DNA from: Streptomyces sp. TLI_053
Lineage (GTDB): Bacteria > Actinomycetota > Actinomycetes > Streptomycetales > Streptomycetaceae
Assembly: GCF_900105395.1 (NCBI RefSeq)
Contig: NZ_LT629775.1
Coordinates: 3,242,501 to 3,306,500, forward strand
Length of the DNA: 64,000 nucleotides
Direction: 5' to 3'
Position 1 is the first letter of the stretch, and every line of letters begins with the position of its first letter. This document shows positions 35,078 through 44,854 of this stretch, piece by piece. A program made the position numbers and the translations under genes. The notes beneath the pieces are model-generated. The model saw only the letters and a program-made list of their open reading frames with translations. It searched no databases and had not been told where the DNA came from.

Positions 35078-36646
35078 ATGAAGCGGCACACGCACGTTCT
35101 GGCATCCGCGGTCTGCACGGCGGCTCTCGCCCTCACCGCCGTCGCCTGCTCCGCCTCCGACGACACCCTCTCCGGCGGCGGCGCGACCGGCTCCGCGCCC
35201 AAGGACGACGGGCCCGCCGTCGACGGCGGCACCCTGAGAATCGGCCTCGACCGGCCGTTCACCAAGCTCGACCCGGCCGACGGCGGACTCACCTCGATGC
35301 CGCTGATGATCCTGGCCAACGCGCTCTACGACCCGCTGATGGTCAACGCCGACAACGGCGCCGTCCAGCCCCACCTGGCCAAGTCCTTCACCCCGAACGC
35401 CGACGCCACCGCCTGGACGCTGGAGCTGCCCGAGGGCGTCACCTTCAGCGACGGCAAGCCGCTGGACGCGCAGGCCGTCGTCGACCACGTCGACCGGCTC
35501 GCCAAGCCCGAGGCCAAGTGCGGCTGCGCCGTCGACGCCGCCACCATCGGCGCCATGACGGTGAACTCCCCGACCTCCGTCGGCTTCGCCCTCAAGACCG
35601 CGAACGCCGCCTTCCCCAACCTGTTCACCCGTTCCCTCGGCTACATCTCCGAGGCGCCCGCCGCCGCCGACAGCCCCGCCGTCGGCTCCGGCCCGTACAC
35701 GGTGGAGAGCGTGCAGCCCGGCGTCTCCGCCACCCTGGTGCGCAACCCCGCTTACCGAGGCCCCAAGGGCCACGCCGACAAGCTCGTCTACAAGGTGCTG
35801 CCGGACACCGACAGCCGCTACCAGTCGCTGCGCTCCGGCGACGCCGACCTCGTCTGGACCGAGACCCCCGCGCAGTACAAGCAGGCCGCCGGCGACGGGC
35901 TGCGCGCCGCGACCGGCCCCGGTTCTACCTCCACCGTGCTGTTCAACACCAAGTCCGCCCCCTTCGACGACCCGAAGGTCCGCAGGGCGCTCCAGTACGC
36001 CGTGGACCGCACCGCCGTCGAGCGGGTCGTCCACCTCGACCAGGGCAAGGTCTCGGACGGCCCGATCGGCTCCACCTCGCCCTACCGGGGCAGCGCCGAC
36101 CCCGGCTACCCCGCGCACGACGCCGCCAAGGCCAAGGCCCTGCTCGCCGAGGCCGGCCACGCCGACCTCGCGTTCGACTACCTGGTCGACAGCCGGCCCG
36201 AGGCCCAGCAGCGGGCCACCGTGCTCCAGCAGATGTTCGCCGAGGCGGGCGTGCGGATGACCATCAAGCCGCTGGACCCGGCCGCCCTCGGCACCGCGAT
36301 GTACCAGCGCCAGTTCCAGGTGATGGACTTCGTCACCAGCATGTTCGGTGACACCGACACCGCCCTGACCAGCCTGTACCTGCCCAACTCCCCCTACAAC
36401 TTCATCGGCTGGAACAACCCGAAGGCCGCGCAGGCGATCACCGCCGGACACGGCACCGTCGACCCGGCCCAGCGGGCCCGCGCCTACCAGGAGGCCGCGC
36501 GGGAGATCGTCGCCGACGCCCCGATGCTCTTCCTGACCGAGAACCCGGTCGGCCTGCTCGCCTCCGCCAAGGTCGGCGGGCTGCCCGACGTCTCCAGGCG
36601 GACCGTGGTCAGCGTCTCCCCCGCCGTGCTGTGGGTGAAGAAGTGA
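35078..36646 (+). CDS. Opp/Dpp/Nik-type substrate-binding lipoprotein (SBP family 5)
   Basis: The 522-residue protein has a lipoprotein signal (HVLASAVCTAALALTAVAC) and a family 5 binding fold. Family marks are GGTLRIGLDRPFTKLDPAD, WTLELPEGVTFSDGKPLDAQAVV, VGSGPYTVESV and FDDPKVRRALQYAVDRTAV. These proteins bind peptides, nickel chelates, opines or similar polar molecules outside the membrane. The ATG at 35078 follows GAGGAA. It is the first gene of an operon with two permeases and two ATPases, so the importer is complete. Confidence 0.95.
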   Translation: MKRHTHVLASAVCTAALALTAVACSASDDTLSGGGATGSAPKDDGPAVDGGTLRIGLDRPFTKLDPADGGLTSMPLMILANALYDPLMVNADNGAVQPHLAKSFTPNADATAWTLELPEGVTFSDGKPLDAQAVVDHVDRLAKPEAKCGCAVDAATIGAMTVNSPTSVGFALKTANAAFPNLFTRSLGYISEAPAAADSPAVGSGPYTVESVQPGVSATLVRNPAYRGPKGHADKLVYKVLPDTDSRYQSLRSGDADLVWTETPAQYKQAAGDGLRAATGPGSTSTVLFNTKSAPFDDPKVRRALQYAVDRTAVERVVHLDQGKVSDGPIGSTSPYRGSADPGYPAHDAAKAKALLAEAGHADLAFDYLVDSRPEAQQRATVLQQMFAEAGVRMTIKPLDPAALGTAMYQRQFQVMDFVTSMFGDTDTALTSLYLPNSPYNFIGWNNPKAAQAITAGHGTVDPAQRARAYQEAAREIVADAPMLFLTENPVGLLASAKVGGLPDVSRRTVVSVSPAVLWVKK

Positions 36647-37626
36647 CCTCCACCCCGCCGGCGCCCGCCCTCCGGACGGCGGGGCGCGCCGCCGGACGGG
36701 CCGGGCGGGCCGCCTCGGTGCTGCTGCTGGTCACCGTCTCGGCGCTCGCCCTGCCCCACCTGATGCCCGGCTCCCCAGCCCTGGCCGCCCTCGGACCCAC
36801 CGCCACGCCCGAACAGGTCGCCGCGTACGAGGCCCGGCTCGGTCTGGACGACAACGTGCTCGCCGCCGCCTGGCGCTGGCTCGGCAACGCCCTGCACGGC
36901 GACCTCGGCCACTCGCTCTCCACCGGCGCCGCCGTCACCGCCGAACTCTCCGACCGGATCCCGGTCACCCTCGAACTCTTCGTCGCCGCCCAGCTGGTGG
37001 CGCTCGGCCTGGCCCTGCCGGTGGCCCTGTACTCGGCCTGGCGGCCGGGCGGCGCGGTCGACCGGATCGCCACCGCCGGCGCGTTCGTCTGGCTCGCCGT
37101 GCCCGGCTTCGTGCTCGGCCTGGTGCTGATCTGGCTCGCCGCCGTCCAGCTGCGGATCCTGCCCGCCACCGGCTGGACGCCGTTCACCGAGGACCCGCTC
37201 GACAACCTGCGCCACCTGGTGCTGCCCGCGCTCACCCTCGGCCTCACCGAGGCGGCCGTGTTCACCCGCACCCTGCGCGGCCAGCTGATCGACACCCTCG
37301 ACCAGACCTACGTGGCCGCCGCCCGCAGCCGCGGCATGGGCACGGTGCGACTGCTGCTGCGGCGCGCGCTGCGGCCCTCCTCGCTGCCGCTGGTCACCCT
37401 GGTCGGGATCGGCATCGGAATGTCGCTCGGCGGCTCGGTGCTGGTCGAGTCGCTGTTCGCGGTGCCGGGCGTCGGCACCCTCGCGGCCACCGCGATCGCC
37501 GGCCGCGACTTCCCGGTGGTGCAGGCCGTGGTGGTGGTCAGCGCCGTCGGCGTGGTGGCGGCCACCGTTGCCGTGGACCTGCTGTACCGCACCGTCGACC
37601 CGAGGATCGCCGATGAGCGCCGCTGA
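36643..37626 (+). CDS. Opp/Dpp-type ABC transporter permease (DppB type)
   Basis: The 327-residue protein has six helices and the family 'ARSRGMGTVRLLLRRALRPS' ATPase-contact loop. The N-terminal segment LPHLMPGSPALAALG resembles the DppB opening. The GTG at 36643 overlaps the TGA of the binding-protein gene (GTGA), and the 3' end overlaps the next permease by 14 nt. Confidence 0.94.
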   Translation: MTSTPPAPALRTAGRAAGRAGRAASVLLLVTVSALALPHLMPGSPALAALGPTATPEQVAAYEARLGLDDNVLAAAWRWLGNALHGDLGHSLSTGAAVTAELSDRIPVTLELFVAAQLVALGLALPVALYSAWRPGGAVDRIATAGAFVWLAVPGFVLGLVLIWLAAVQLRILPATGWTPFTEDPLDNLRHLVLPALTLGLTEAAVFTRTLRGQLIDTLDQTYVAAARSRGMGTVRLLLRRALRPSSLPLVTLVGIGIGMSLGGSVLVESLFAVPGVGTLAATAIAGRDFPVVQAVVVVSAVGVVAATVAVDLLYRTVDPRIADERR

Positions 37627-38530
37627 GACCGCCCTTCCCGAAGCAACGAAAGCAACGGAAGCGACCGGACCCACCGGACCGACCGGAACAGTGACCGGGG
37701 CGACGGCCGCGGGCCGCCGGACGGCGTCGCGCCGCCCGGCCCCCGGGGTCCTCGCCGCCGGGACCTGGCTGGCGCTGGTCGCGCTGGCCGCCCTGCTGCT
37801 CCCGCTGCTGCCCGGGTTCGACCCGCTGCACGGCGACTTCGCCCACCCCGCCGCCGCCCCCGGCCCCGGCCACTGGCTGGGCACCGACGCCGCCGGGCGG
37901 GACGTCCTGCAACGGACCGTGGCCGGCGCCCGCGCCTCCTTCGCCGTCGCCGGGCTGACCATCGCCGTCGGTCTGCTCGGCGGCGGGGCGCTCGGCCTGG
38001 CGGCGGGCTGGTTCCGGGGCCCGGTGGACAAGGTGATCGGCTTCGCCACCGACCTGCTGATGTCGGTGCCCTCGTTGATCCTGGTGATGATCACGGTCGC
38101 GCTGCGCGGCCCGAGCCTGACCGTGATCGGCACGCTGATCGGCCTGTTCACCGTGCCGCACTTCACCCGGGTGGTGCGCGCCGTCGTCCTGTCGCTCAGC
38201 GAACGCGGCTTCGTCCAGGCCGCCCGGATGATCGGCACCGCACCCCTGCGCATCCTGCGCCGCGAGGTGGTCCCGCACGTCGCACCCGTCGCGCTCACCT
38301 TCGCGTTCACCGCCACCACGGTCGCGATCGTCGCCGAGGGCTCGCTCAGCTTCCTCGGCTTCGGCCTGCGCCCGCCGGAGCCGTCCTGGGGCGGCATCAT
38401 CGCCGAGGGCCGGACCACCCTCGGCAGCGCGCCGTGGATCTCGCTCGCCCCGGCGGCGGTGCTCTGCCTGACCGTCCTCGCCCTCAACTACCTGGGCGAG
38501 CAGCTCCGTTCGAAGGGAGGCCGGGGATGA
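37613..38530 (+). CDS. Opp/Dpp-type ABC transporter permease (DppC type)
   Basis: The 305-residue protein has an N-terminal Thr/Pro-rich tail, then GHWLGTDAAGRDVLQRTVAGA, the DppC/OppC signature after the first helix. The contact loop is ERGFVQAARMIGTAPLRILRREVVPH. The ATG at 37613 lies inside the end of the previous gene after GAGG. Its stop overlaps the next start (ATGA). Confidence 0.94.
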   Translation: MSAAETALPEATKATEATGPTGPTGTVTGATAAGRRTASRRPAPGVLAAGTWLALVALAALLLPLLPGFDPLHGDFAHPAAAPGPGHWLGTDAAGRDVLQRTVAGARASFAVAGLTIAVGLLGGGALGLAAGWFRGPVDKVIGFATDLLMSVPSLILVMITVALRGPSLTVIGTLIGLFTVPHFTRVVRAVVLSLSERGFVQAARMIGTAPLRILRREVVPHVAPVALTFAFTATTVAIVAEGSLSFLGFGLRPPEPSWGGIIAEGRTTLGSAPWISLAPAAVLCLTVLALNYLGEQLRSKGGRG

Positions 38531-39555
38531 CCACCCCTGTCCTGGAAGTCCGCGCGCTGGACACCACCCTGCACACCCCCGACGGCCGGACCCTGCACGT
38601 CCTGCACGGCATCGACCTCAGCATCGACGCCGGGGAGTGCCTCGGCGTGGTCGGCGAGTCCGGCTCCGGCAAGTCCGTCCTGGCCCGCACCGTGCTCGGC
38701 GTCCACCCCCGCACCACCCGGGCCACCGCCACCGGGCGGATCCTGCTGAACGGCGAGGACCTGCTCACCGCCGCCCCGCGCCGGCGCGCCGAACTCCTCG
38801 GCACCGGCGTCGCCATGGTCCACCAGGACCCGATGACCTCGCTCAACCCGGTGGTCCGGATCGCCGACCAGGTCACCGAGTCGCTCACCAACCGGCGCCG
38901 GATGCGGCGCCGGGAACGGCTGCGCACCGCCGCCGAACTGCTCGCCGCCGTCGACGTGCCCGACCCGGCCCGACGCGCCCGCGCCTACCCGCACGAGCTG
39001 TCCGGCGGGCTGCGGCAGCGGGTCGGCATCGCCGCCGCGCTGGCCGGCTCCCCCGCCCTGCTGCTCGCCGACGAGCCCACCACCGCGCTCGACGTCACCG
39101 TCCAGCGCACCGTGCTCGACCTGCTCGACCGGCACCGCGGGACGCGCGGCCTCGCCACCCTGCTCATCACCCACGACATCGGCCTGCTGTACGGGCGGGC
39201 CCGGCGGATCGCCGTCATGTACGGCGGGCGGATCGTCGAGACCGGACCCACCGAGGCCGTCACCGAGGCGCCCGCCCACCCGTACACCGCCGCGCTGCTG
39301 CGCTCGGTGCCGAGGGTCACCGGGCCGCTGCGCCGCGTCCTGCCCGCCGTGGCCGGCTCGCCGCCGGACCTCTTCCGGCCGGCCGTCGGCTGCCCCTTCG
39401 CGCCGCGCTGCGAGCGCGCCGAGGCGGTCTGCTCGACGGACGCGCCCCCGCTCCACCGGGCCGGCGACAGACACACGGCCGCCTGCCACTTCCCGCTCTC
39501 CGCACCGTCGGCCTCGTCGGCCGTGTCCGTGACGAAGGCCCAGGAGACCGCATGA
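38527..39555 (+). CDS. Opp/Dpp-type ABC transporter ATP-binding protein (DppD type)
   Basis: The 342-residue ATPase has Walker [11 protein letters not shown]-loop [14 protein letters not shown], signature [10 protein letters not shown], Walker [13 protein letters not shown] and the switch histidine in [10 protein letters not shown]. The C-terminal oligopeptide-type domain has [13 protein letters not shown] and [14 protein letters not shown]. It starts and ends with ATGA overlaps, so the operon is translated as a chain. Confidence 0.96.
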   Translation: MTTPVLEVRALDTTLHTPDGRTLHVLHGIDLSIDAGECLGVVGESGSGKSVLARTVLGVHPRTTRATATGRILLNGEDLLTAAPRRRAELLGTGVAMVHQDPMTSLNPVVRIADQVTESLTNRRRMRRRERLRTAAELLAAVDVPDPARRARAYPHELSGGLRQRVGIAAALAGSPALLLADEPTTALDVTVQRTVLDLLDRHRGTRGLATLLITHDIGLLYGRARRIAVMYGGRIVETGPTEAVTEAPAHPYTAALLRSVPRVTGPLRRVLPAVAGSPPDLFRPAVGCPFAPRCERAEAVCSTDAPPLHRAGDRHTAACHFPLSAPSASSAVSVTKAQETA

Positions 39556-40604
39556 CCACCGTCGCCCCCACCCCCGGACCGTCCCCCGTCGTGCTGCGGG
39601 CCACCGGCCTGTCGGTGGTCCACCGCACCCGTTCCGGCCCGCTGCACGCCGTCAGCGAGGTCGACCTGACCCTGCGCGAACGCCGCACCCTCGCCCTGGT
39701 CGGCGAGTCCGGCTCCGGCAAGAGCAGCATCGCCAAGGCCCTGCTCCGGCTGCCCGCGCCCACCGCCGGCACCGTCACCGTCGACGGCACCGACCTGGCC
39801 GCCCTCGCCCCCCGCGCACTGCGGGCGCTGCGGCCCCGGCTGCAGATGGTGTTCCAGGACCCGGTCTCCTCGCTCAACCCGCGCCGCACCGTCCGCGACC
39901 TCGTCGCCGAACCGCTCGACGCCCACCCGGACCCGGCGGTGGACCGCGCCGCCGTGGTCGAACGCCAGCTGGAGGCGGTCGGGCTGCCGCTCGCCCTGTT
40001 CGGCGGACGCCGGCCCGGCCAGCTCTCCGGCGGCCAGGCGCAGCGGGTCGCCATCGCCCGGGCGCTGGCGGCCGAACCCCGGGTCCTGATCGCCGACGAG
40101 GCCGTGTCCGCGCTCGACGTCTCGGCCCAGGCCACCGTGCTCAACCTGCTGCGCCGGCTCACCGAGGAACGCGGCCTGGCGAGCCTGTTCATCTCGCACG
40201 ACCTCGGTGTGGTCCGCGCGGTCAGTGACGACGTCGCGGTGCTCCAGCTCGGCCGGCTCTGCGAGCAGGGCCCCACCGAGGAGGTGCTCGCCGCACCGGC
40301 CCACCCCTACACGGCCGCGCTGCTCGCCGCCGTCCCCGAGCCCGGGCGGCCGCTCGGGGACACCGGGCTGCTCCCCGCCGATCCGCCCTCGCCGCTCGAC
40401 CCGCCGTCCGGCTGCCGGTTCCGCACCCGCTGCCCGTTCGCCGACGAGCGGTGCGCGCGCGAGGTGCCGGAGCTGCGCGAGGTGGCGCCGGGGCGGACGG
40501 TCGCCTGCCACCGGCCGCTGCTGCCGGTCGCGGCGCCGATCGCGGCGGCCTCCCCGGCGGCGGCCTCCCCGGCGGCCGGGGGCGGCGGCCGGCCGACCCG
40601 ATAG
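39552..40604 (+). CDS. Opp/Dpp-type ABC transporter ATP-binding protein (DppF type)
   Basis: The 350-residue second ATPase has Walker [11 protein letters not shown]-loop [17 protein letters not shown], signature [10 protein letters not shown], Walker [13 protein letters not shown] and switch [11 protein letters not shown]. The C-terminal [14 protein letters not shown] is the usual cysteine cluster of oligopeptide-type ATPases. An Ala/Pro/Gly-rich tail follows. It ends the importer operon. Confidence 0.96.
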   Translation: MTTVAPTPGPSPVVLRATGLSVVHRTRSGPLHAVSEVDLTLRERRTLALVGESGSGKSSIAKALLRLPAPTAGTVTVDGTDLAALAPRALRALRPRLQMVFQDPVSSLNPRRTVRDLVAEPLDAHPDPAVDRAAVVERQLEAVGLPLALFGGRRPGQLSGGQAQRVAIARALAAEPRVLIADEAVSALDVSAQATVLNLLRRLTEERGLASLFISHDLGVVRAVSDDVAVLQLGRLCEQGPTEEVLAAPAHPYTAALLAAVPEPGRPLGDTGLLPADPPSPLDPPSGCRFRTRCPFADERCAREVPELREVAPGRTVACHRPLLPVAAPIAAASPAAASPAAGGGGRPTR

Positions 40605-40624
40605 CATTCCCGGGCTGGGTGGCC

Positions 40625-40695
40625 GGCCGACCGGCCCACGGCCCGGCGGTCCGGCCGACCGGCGGAGAGGCCGATCGGCCGACCGGACGGCCCGC
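40625..40695 (+). repeat. dispersed CGGCCGACCGG motifs before the PucR-type gene
   Basis: CGGCCGACCGG occurs three times within about 60 bp between the transporter operon and the regulator. It may bind the regulator or be a GC-rich slippage product. Confidence 0.4.
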
Positions 40696-40739
40696 CGGAC
40701 GACCGCACCGAACCCACGGGCCGGGGCGGACACGACACC

Positions 40740-41861
40740 ATGACGGCGGCCAACGGAACCGGCACCCCCGACATCCCCGGCCGGCTCGCCGACCACTGCC
40801 TCGCCCTGCTCACCGAGGTCTCCCGCACCGGCCGCCTGCTCCGCCGCGCCGAACTGGAACGCCTGCGGGACCTCGGCGAACGCGCCGCCGAGGCCGGCCA
40901 CGGCCTGCGCGACCTCGTCGGCGTCTGCCTCGGCGCCACCCGGGCGTCCTGGCAGACCTTCCCCGGCCTCACCGCCGTCACCACCGCCGAGGTCCGGCGC
41001 ACCGGCGACGCCGTGCTCGCCGCCACCCAGGCCGCGCTGGGCGCCGTCGCCGAGGGCCACGAACGTGCCCAGCGGATGGCCGTCCGCCAGGAGGAGGCCA
41101 ACCGGCGGGAACTCGTGAACGACCTGCTGCACGGCCGCACCGACCTCGGCCGGCTCGCCGAACGCGCCGAACGCTTCGGCCTGCGGCTCGCCGCCGGCTA
41201 CACCGTCGCCGTCGCCGTCGGCGCCGAGGCCTACCTGGAGGGCGCGCCCACCCCGCACCGGGTCCTGCGCGAACTGACCGGCCGTTACGACGACCGCACC
41301 CTGCTGCTGGCAGTCCGCGACGGGCGGCTGGTCTGCATCGCCTCCGACGGCGAACAGGCCGTGCTCGCCGCCTTCACCGACCTCGCCCTGCGCCCCGGAC
41401 CCGGCTACCCGCCAGCCCTGCGGGTGGCCACCGGCCGCCGGCACGCCGGCACCGGCGGCATCGTGCGCAGTTACGAGGAGGCGCTCGCCACGCTGGAGTA
41501 CGCGGAGCGGCTCGGCCTGCCCGCGGCCCGGCTGCGGGCCGAGGAACTGCTGGTCTTCCCGGTGCTGATGCGGGACCGGGCCGCCATGGCCGACCTGGTG
41601 CGGACCGTGCTCGGTCCGCTCACCACCGCGCGCGGCGGCGCCCGTCCACTGCTGAGGACCATCACCGTCCAGGCCGAGGCCGGGTACGTGAACGCGGAGA
41701 CCGCCCGGCGGCTCGGGCTGAGCGTGCGCGCCCTCGGCTACCGACTGGAACGCATCCGCGACCTCACCGGCTACGACCCGGCGGACGCCCTGCACCGCTA
41801 CACCCTGGAGACCGCCGTGATGGGCGCGCGACTGCTCGACTGGCCCGACCAGCCGCTGTGA
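40740..41861 (+). CDS. PucR/CdaR-type transcriptional regulator
   Basis: The 373-residue protein has an N-terminal helical domain, a GGDEF-like middle ([58 protein letters not shown]) and a C-terminal PucR helix-turn-helix ([30 protein letters not shown]). Such proteins activate genes for purine, sugar-acid or amino-acid use in response to a metabolite. It lies 135 bp downstream of the importer in the same direction and may control it together with TetR. Confidence 0.93.
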   Translation: MTAANGTGTPDIPGRLADHCLALLTEVSRTGRLLRRAELERLRDLGERAAEAGHGLRDLVGVCLGATRASWQTFPGLTAVTTAEVRRTGDAVLAATQAALGAVAEGHERAQRMAVRQEEANRRELVNDLLHGRTDLGRLAERAERFGLRLAAGYTVAVAVGAEAYLEGAPTPHRVLRELTGRYDDRTLLLAVRDGRLVCIASDGEQAVLAAFTDLALRPGPGYPPALRVATGRRHAGTGGIVRSYEEALATLEYAERLGLPAARLRAEELLVFPVLMRDRAAMADLVRTVLGPLTTARGGARPLLRTITVQAEAGYVNAETARRLGLSVRALGYRLERIRDLTGYDPADALHRYTLETAVMGARLLDWPDQPL

Positions 41862-42084
41862 TCCGTTCCGTCAGACGTTTCGGACCGCCCCGCGTTGCTT
41901 GCGTTTTCCGGATATTTTCAGGGTGTCAAAACCTCGTCAAGATTGCCGGATCCTGGCAGTGTGCGGATGCCTTCGCCCTGACAGGATCACTGCGGCGCAC
42001 GGGGGATCCGGCGCTGCAGGAAGAGTCTGGGGGGCGGGGCGGTTGCGGGGGAATTTCAGAGCCGCACCCGGCTTTCCGACTCTG

Positions 42085-42501
42085 GTGGCGACCGCTGAGT
42101 ACTGGATGCTGGCCCTGCTCAGCGGCCTTGGCGCCGACGTCGTGTCCGGGGGACACGACGTCGGCCACGCCACCGGGACCCGGAACGGGGGGTGCGGCGC
42201 CGATCCCCATGTCGACGCCGTGCCCGGGGTTCTTCCCGACGAGCTTCCCGGCGACCTGCTCGCTTCCGAACCCTTCCCCTTGGTCGGCCGCTCCTGTTTC
42301 GTCCTCCCGGGCGACGCCACCGCCGCCGGCGGCTGGGCCGAGGTCACCGCGGACGACGGCTCGCCGCTCCTCGTCGCGGTCCGCACCCCGCCCGGCGACC
42401 CCACCGTCCCGGCCGGCCGCACCGCCCTCCTGCACGCCCACGACGCGTCCAGCGACAGCTACCTGATCACGCCGCTGGACCTGAGCGCCCTCTTCAGCTG
42501 A
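42085..42501 (+). CDS. hypothetical protein with OB/NfeD-like C-terminal region
   Basis: The reading frame is open from 41899, but the part that looks protein-like starts near VATAEYWMLALLSGLG; GTG 42085 or ATG 42106 are the likely starts, both without a clear ribosome site. The C-terminal ~70 residues (EPFPLVGRSCFVLPGDATAAGGWAEVTADDG...TALLHAHDASSDSYLITPLD) look like a small beta-barrel of the NfeD/OB type. A His/Gly/Asp-rich stretch (SGGHDVGHATG) precedes it. A perfect 15-bp inverted repeat lies in this stretch. Function is unknown and the start is uncertain. Confidence 0.55.
   Translation: MATAEYWMLALLSGLGADVVSGGHDVGHATGTRNGGCGADPHVDAVPGVLPDELPGDLLASEPFPLVGRSCFVLPGDATAAGGWAEVTADDGSPLLVAVRTPPGDPTVPAGRTALLHAHDASSDSYLITPLDLSALFS
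42133..42165. other. perfect hairpin inside the hypothetical gene
   Basis: Arms GCCGACGTCGTGTCC (42133-42147) and its exact inverse (42151-42165) flank a 3-nt loop. Confidence 0.7.
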
Positions 42502-42627
42502 CGGGCATTCGGAGGATGATCCGACTTGTTCGAGCCCGGGCAACCGAGGCACGGGCGGGGGGTAGGTTCGGGCACGGCGTTCCCGCGGTGGCGGATTCCG
42601 CGCGCCCGGCCGAATCGAGGCACCACC

Positions 42628-43143
42628 ATGAGCGCTCGCCCCGGGAGCCCACGGACCATCCGCGAGTTCCGCGAGACCCTGACCGGACCGGACCTCGCCC
42701 GCTTCGAGGCCGAGGTCGAGGACGTCCCCCTGGACGAGCTGGAGGGCTACCTCAAGGGCTGGCAGCAGTTGCTGCACCTGCGCACCGCCCCCGAGACCGG
42801 TCACGCCCTGCGGACGGCCTTCGACCGGCCGGGAACCCTGTTTCCCACCGAGCCCTCCGTGCGGATCCCGCTCGCCGAGTTGCGGCGGGTGCTCGACGTG
42901 CTCGTGCGCCGGGCCGAGGCGCAGGCCTCCGAGGGACGGATCGCCGTGGCGGATCCGTACTGGTCGGTGCCGACGGCGGAGGCGGCCGACGTCTACGGGG
43001 GACCACCGCAGCTCACTCTGGGGATGACCTCCGAGGCCTGGGAGCAACTGCGGCGGATGGCCGAGGACGAGTCGCGCACCGTCGGGTACGGCTTCGTGTG
43101 GCTCGGCGACGTGCTGCGTGCCGTCGGGGCCGAGGTGGTCTGA
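42628..43143 (+). CDS. hypothetical cytoplasmic protein
   Basis: The 171-residue product has no signal peptide or membrane helix. It has a charged helical N-terminal half (TIREFRETLTGPDLARFEAEVEDVPLDELEGYLKGWQQL) and a C-terminal half with PLAELRRVLDVLVRRAEAQASEGR and TSEAWEQLRRMAEDESRT. No catalytic motif is visible. The ATG at 42628 follows GAGG; a longer start at 42526 lacks support. It is convergent with the oxidoreductase gene, with only 7 bp between the stops. Confidence 0.78.
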   Translation: MSARPGSPRTIREFRETLTGPDLARFEAEVEDVPLDELEGYLKGWQQLLHLRTAPETGHALRTAFDRPGTLFPTEPSVRIPLAELRRVLDVLVRRAEAQASEGRIAVADPYWSVPTAEAADVYGGPPQLTLGMTSEAWEQLRRMAEDESRTVGYGFVWLGDVLRAVGAEVV

Positions 43144-43150
43144 ACGCGGG

Positions 43151-44794
43151 TCAGCGTCGGGCCGCCGCCAGGAGGGCCGGGACGGTGGGGAGTTTGACGC
43201 GGGGGCGGCCGGTGGCCTCGCCGCGGGCACGTTCGGCGCGGTCGATGGCGCGGAGCTGGCGCAGGCCGAGGGCGTCGGGGCGGCGGGTGCGGACCAGGCG
43301 GTCGAAGGCCCTGCGGTCACCGGTCGGGTGGGGCAGGGTGCCCGCGACGGCGTCGGCCAGGAGGGCGTGCACGGTTTCCTCGGCGCACGCGCGGTTGGCG
43401 CCGATGCCGCCGGAGGGGCCGCGCTTGGCCCAGCCGACGAGGTAGGTGCCGGGCAGCGGCCGGCCGGTCGCCGGATCGAGGACGCGACCGCCCCGGTGCG
43501 GGACGCTCGCGGTGGCCTCGTCGAAGGGCAGCCCGGGGAGCGGGACGCCGCGGTGGCCGATGGAGCGGACCACCAGGGCGGCGCTCAGGGGCCGGTCGTC
43601 GCCGGCCAGGCGGACGGCCTCGACCCTTTCCCCGCCCAGGAGTTCGACGGGTGCGGCGTGGAAGCGCAGCACGATGCGGCGGCCCGGCCGGGGCGGAGCG
43701 GAGCCGTCCAGGCGTTCCCTCGGCAATGCGGCGAGCAGGGCGAGCTCGGAGCCCGCGGGGGCGGCGGCCAGGGCCGCGCTCACCTCCGGCCGGTCGTCCA
43801 CGACGATCTCGACGCCCGGGAGCCGGGTGAGGGCGAGGAACTCGGGGGCGGTCCAGGCGGCGTGCTCGGGCCCGCGCCGGGCGGTCAGGACGACCTCGCG
43901 GAGCGGGCTGCGGCGCAGCGCGGCGAGGGCGTGGTCGGCGATGTCGGTGGCGGCCAGCCGGTCCGGGTCGGTGAGCAGGATCCGGGCGATGTCGACCGCG
44001 ACGTTGCCGTTGCCGACGACCACGGCCCGTTCGGCGCCGGGGCCGGTTCCGGCGCCGAGGGCGACCGCGTCGGCGGGCACGGTGGGTTCGGCGTTGTACC
44101 AGCGGACGAAGGTGGTGGCGGGCAGGCTGCCGGGGAGGTCCTCGCCGGGCACCTCGAGCCGGCGGTCCGCGGCGGCGCCGACCGCGTACACCACCGCGTG
44201 GTGGTGGGCGGCGAGTTCGGCGTGGTCGAGGTCGGTGCCGACCTCGACGTTGAGGTGGACCCGCAGCCGGGGGTCGTGGAAGACGGAGGCGAAGCTCTCG
44301 GCGATCCGTTTGGTCGACTGGTGGTCGGGGGCGACCCCGTGCCGCAGCAGTCCGCCGGCCACCGGCAGCCGGTCGATCATGGTGACCTCGGCGCCGGTGG
44401 TGCGCAGCAGGGCCTGCGCGGTGTAGCTCGCGGACGGGCCGGTGCCGACGACGGCGACCCGGAGCGGGCCGGTGCCGAGGTCGAGGCCGGTGGGCAGGCT
44501 GCGCGGGAAGACGGGCGCGCCCCAGGCGTGGTCGGTGGGGTGGTCGCGGTACCAGTCGCGGTTGAGGTCGGCGTAGACGGCGTCGGGGCCGGCGAGCCGG
44601 TCGACCGGGAAGATCGCGTCGACCGGGCAGGCGTCGGCGCAGGCGCCGCAGTCGATGCAGGCGGCCGGGTCGATGTAGAGCAGGTCGGTGCGGCCGAAGT
44701 CGGGCTCGTCGGGGGTGGGGTGGATGCAGTTGACCGGGCAGACGGACACGCAGGAGGCGTCGTTGCAGCAGGACCGGGTGATCGCGTAGGCCAT
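43151..44794 (-). CDS. ferredoxin-domain NADP+ reductase (FprA/FprB type)
   Basis: The 547-residue protein begins with two [4Fe-4S]-type motifs: CCNDASCVSVCPVNCIHP and CIDCGACADACPVDA. An FAD/NADP adrenodoxin-reductase-like module follows, with the FAD Rossmann motif VAVVGTGPSASYTAQALL near residue 115 and the NADP-binding VVVGNGNVAVDIARILL near 260. GTYLVGWAKRGPSGGIGANRACAEETV is the family's C-terminal signature. It should pass electrons from NADPH to a ferredoxin or directly to a partner. It lies 60 bp downstream of the diiron oxygenase gene on the same strand and is the probable electron donor. Confidence 0.94.
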   Translation of the reverse strand: MAYAITRSCCNDASCVSVCPVNCIHPTPDEPDFGRTDLLYIDPAACIDCGACADACPVDAIFPVDRLAGPDAVYADLNRDWYRDHPTDHAWGAPVFPRSLPTGLDLGTGPLRVAVVGTGPSASYTAQALLRTTGAEVTMIDRLPVAGGLLRHGVAPDHQSTKRIAESFASVFHDPRLRVHLNVEVGTDLDHAELAAHHHAVVYAVGAAADRRLEVPGEDLPGSLPATTFVRWYNAEPTVPADAVALGAGTGPGAERAVVVGNGNVAVDIARILLTDPDRLAATDIADHALAALRRSPLREVVLTARRGPEHAAWTAPEFLALTRLPGVEIVVDDRPEVSAALAAAPAGSELALLAALPRERLDGSAPPRPGRRIVLRFHAAPVELLGGERVEAVRLAGDDRPLSAALVVRSIGHRGVPLPGLPFDEATASVPHRGGRVLDPATGRPLPGTYLVGWAKRGPSGGIGANRACAEETVHALLADAVAGTLPHPTGDRRAFDRLVRTRRPDALGLRQLRAIDRAERARGEATGRPRVKLPTVPALLAAARR

Positions 44795-44854
44795 GGCGGG
44801 GGCGGGGTTCCTCGCTGGGTGGGGGTCGGCGTGCGGGGATGCGGGGCGCGGTGC

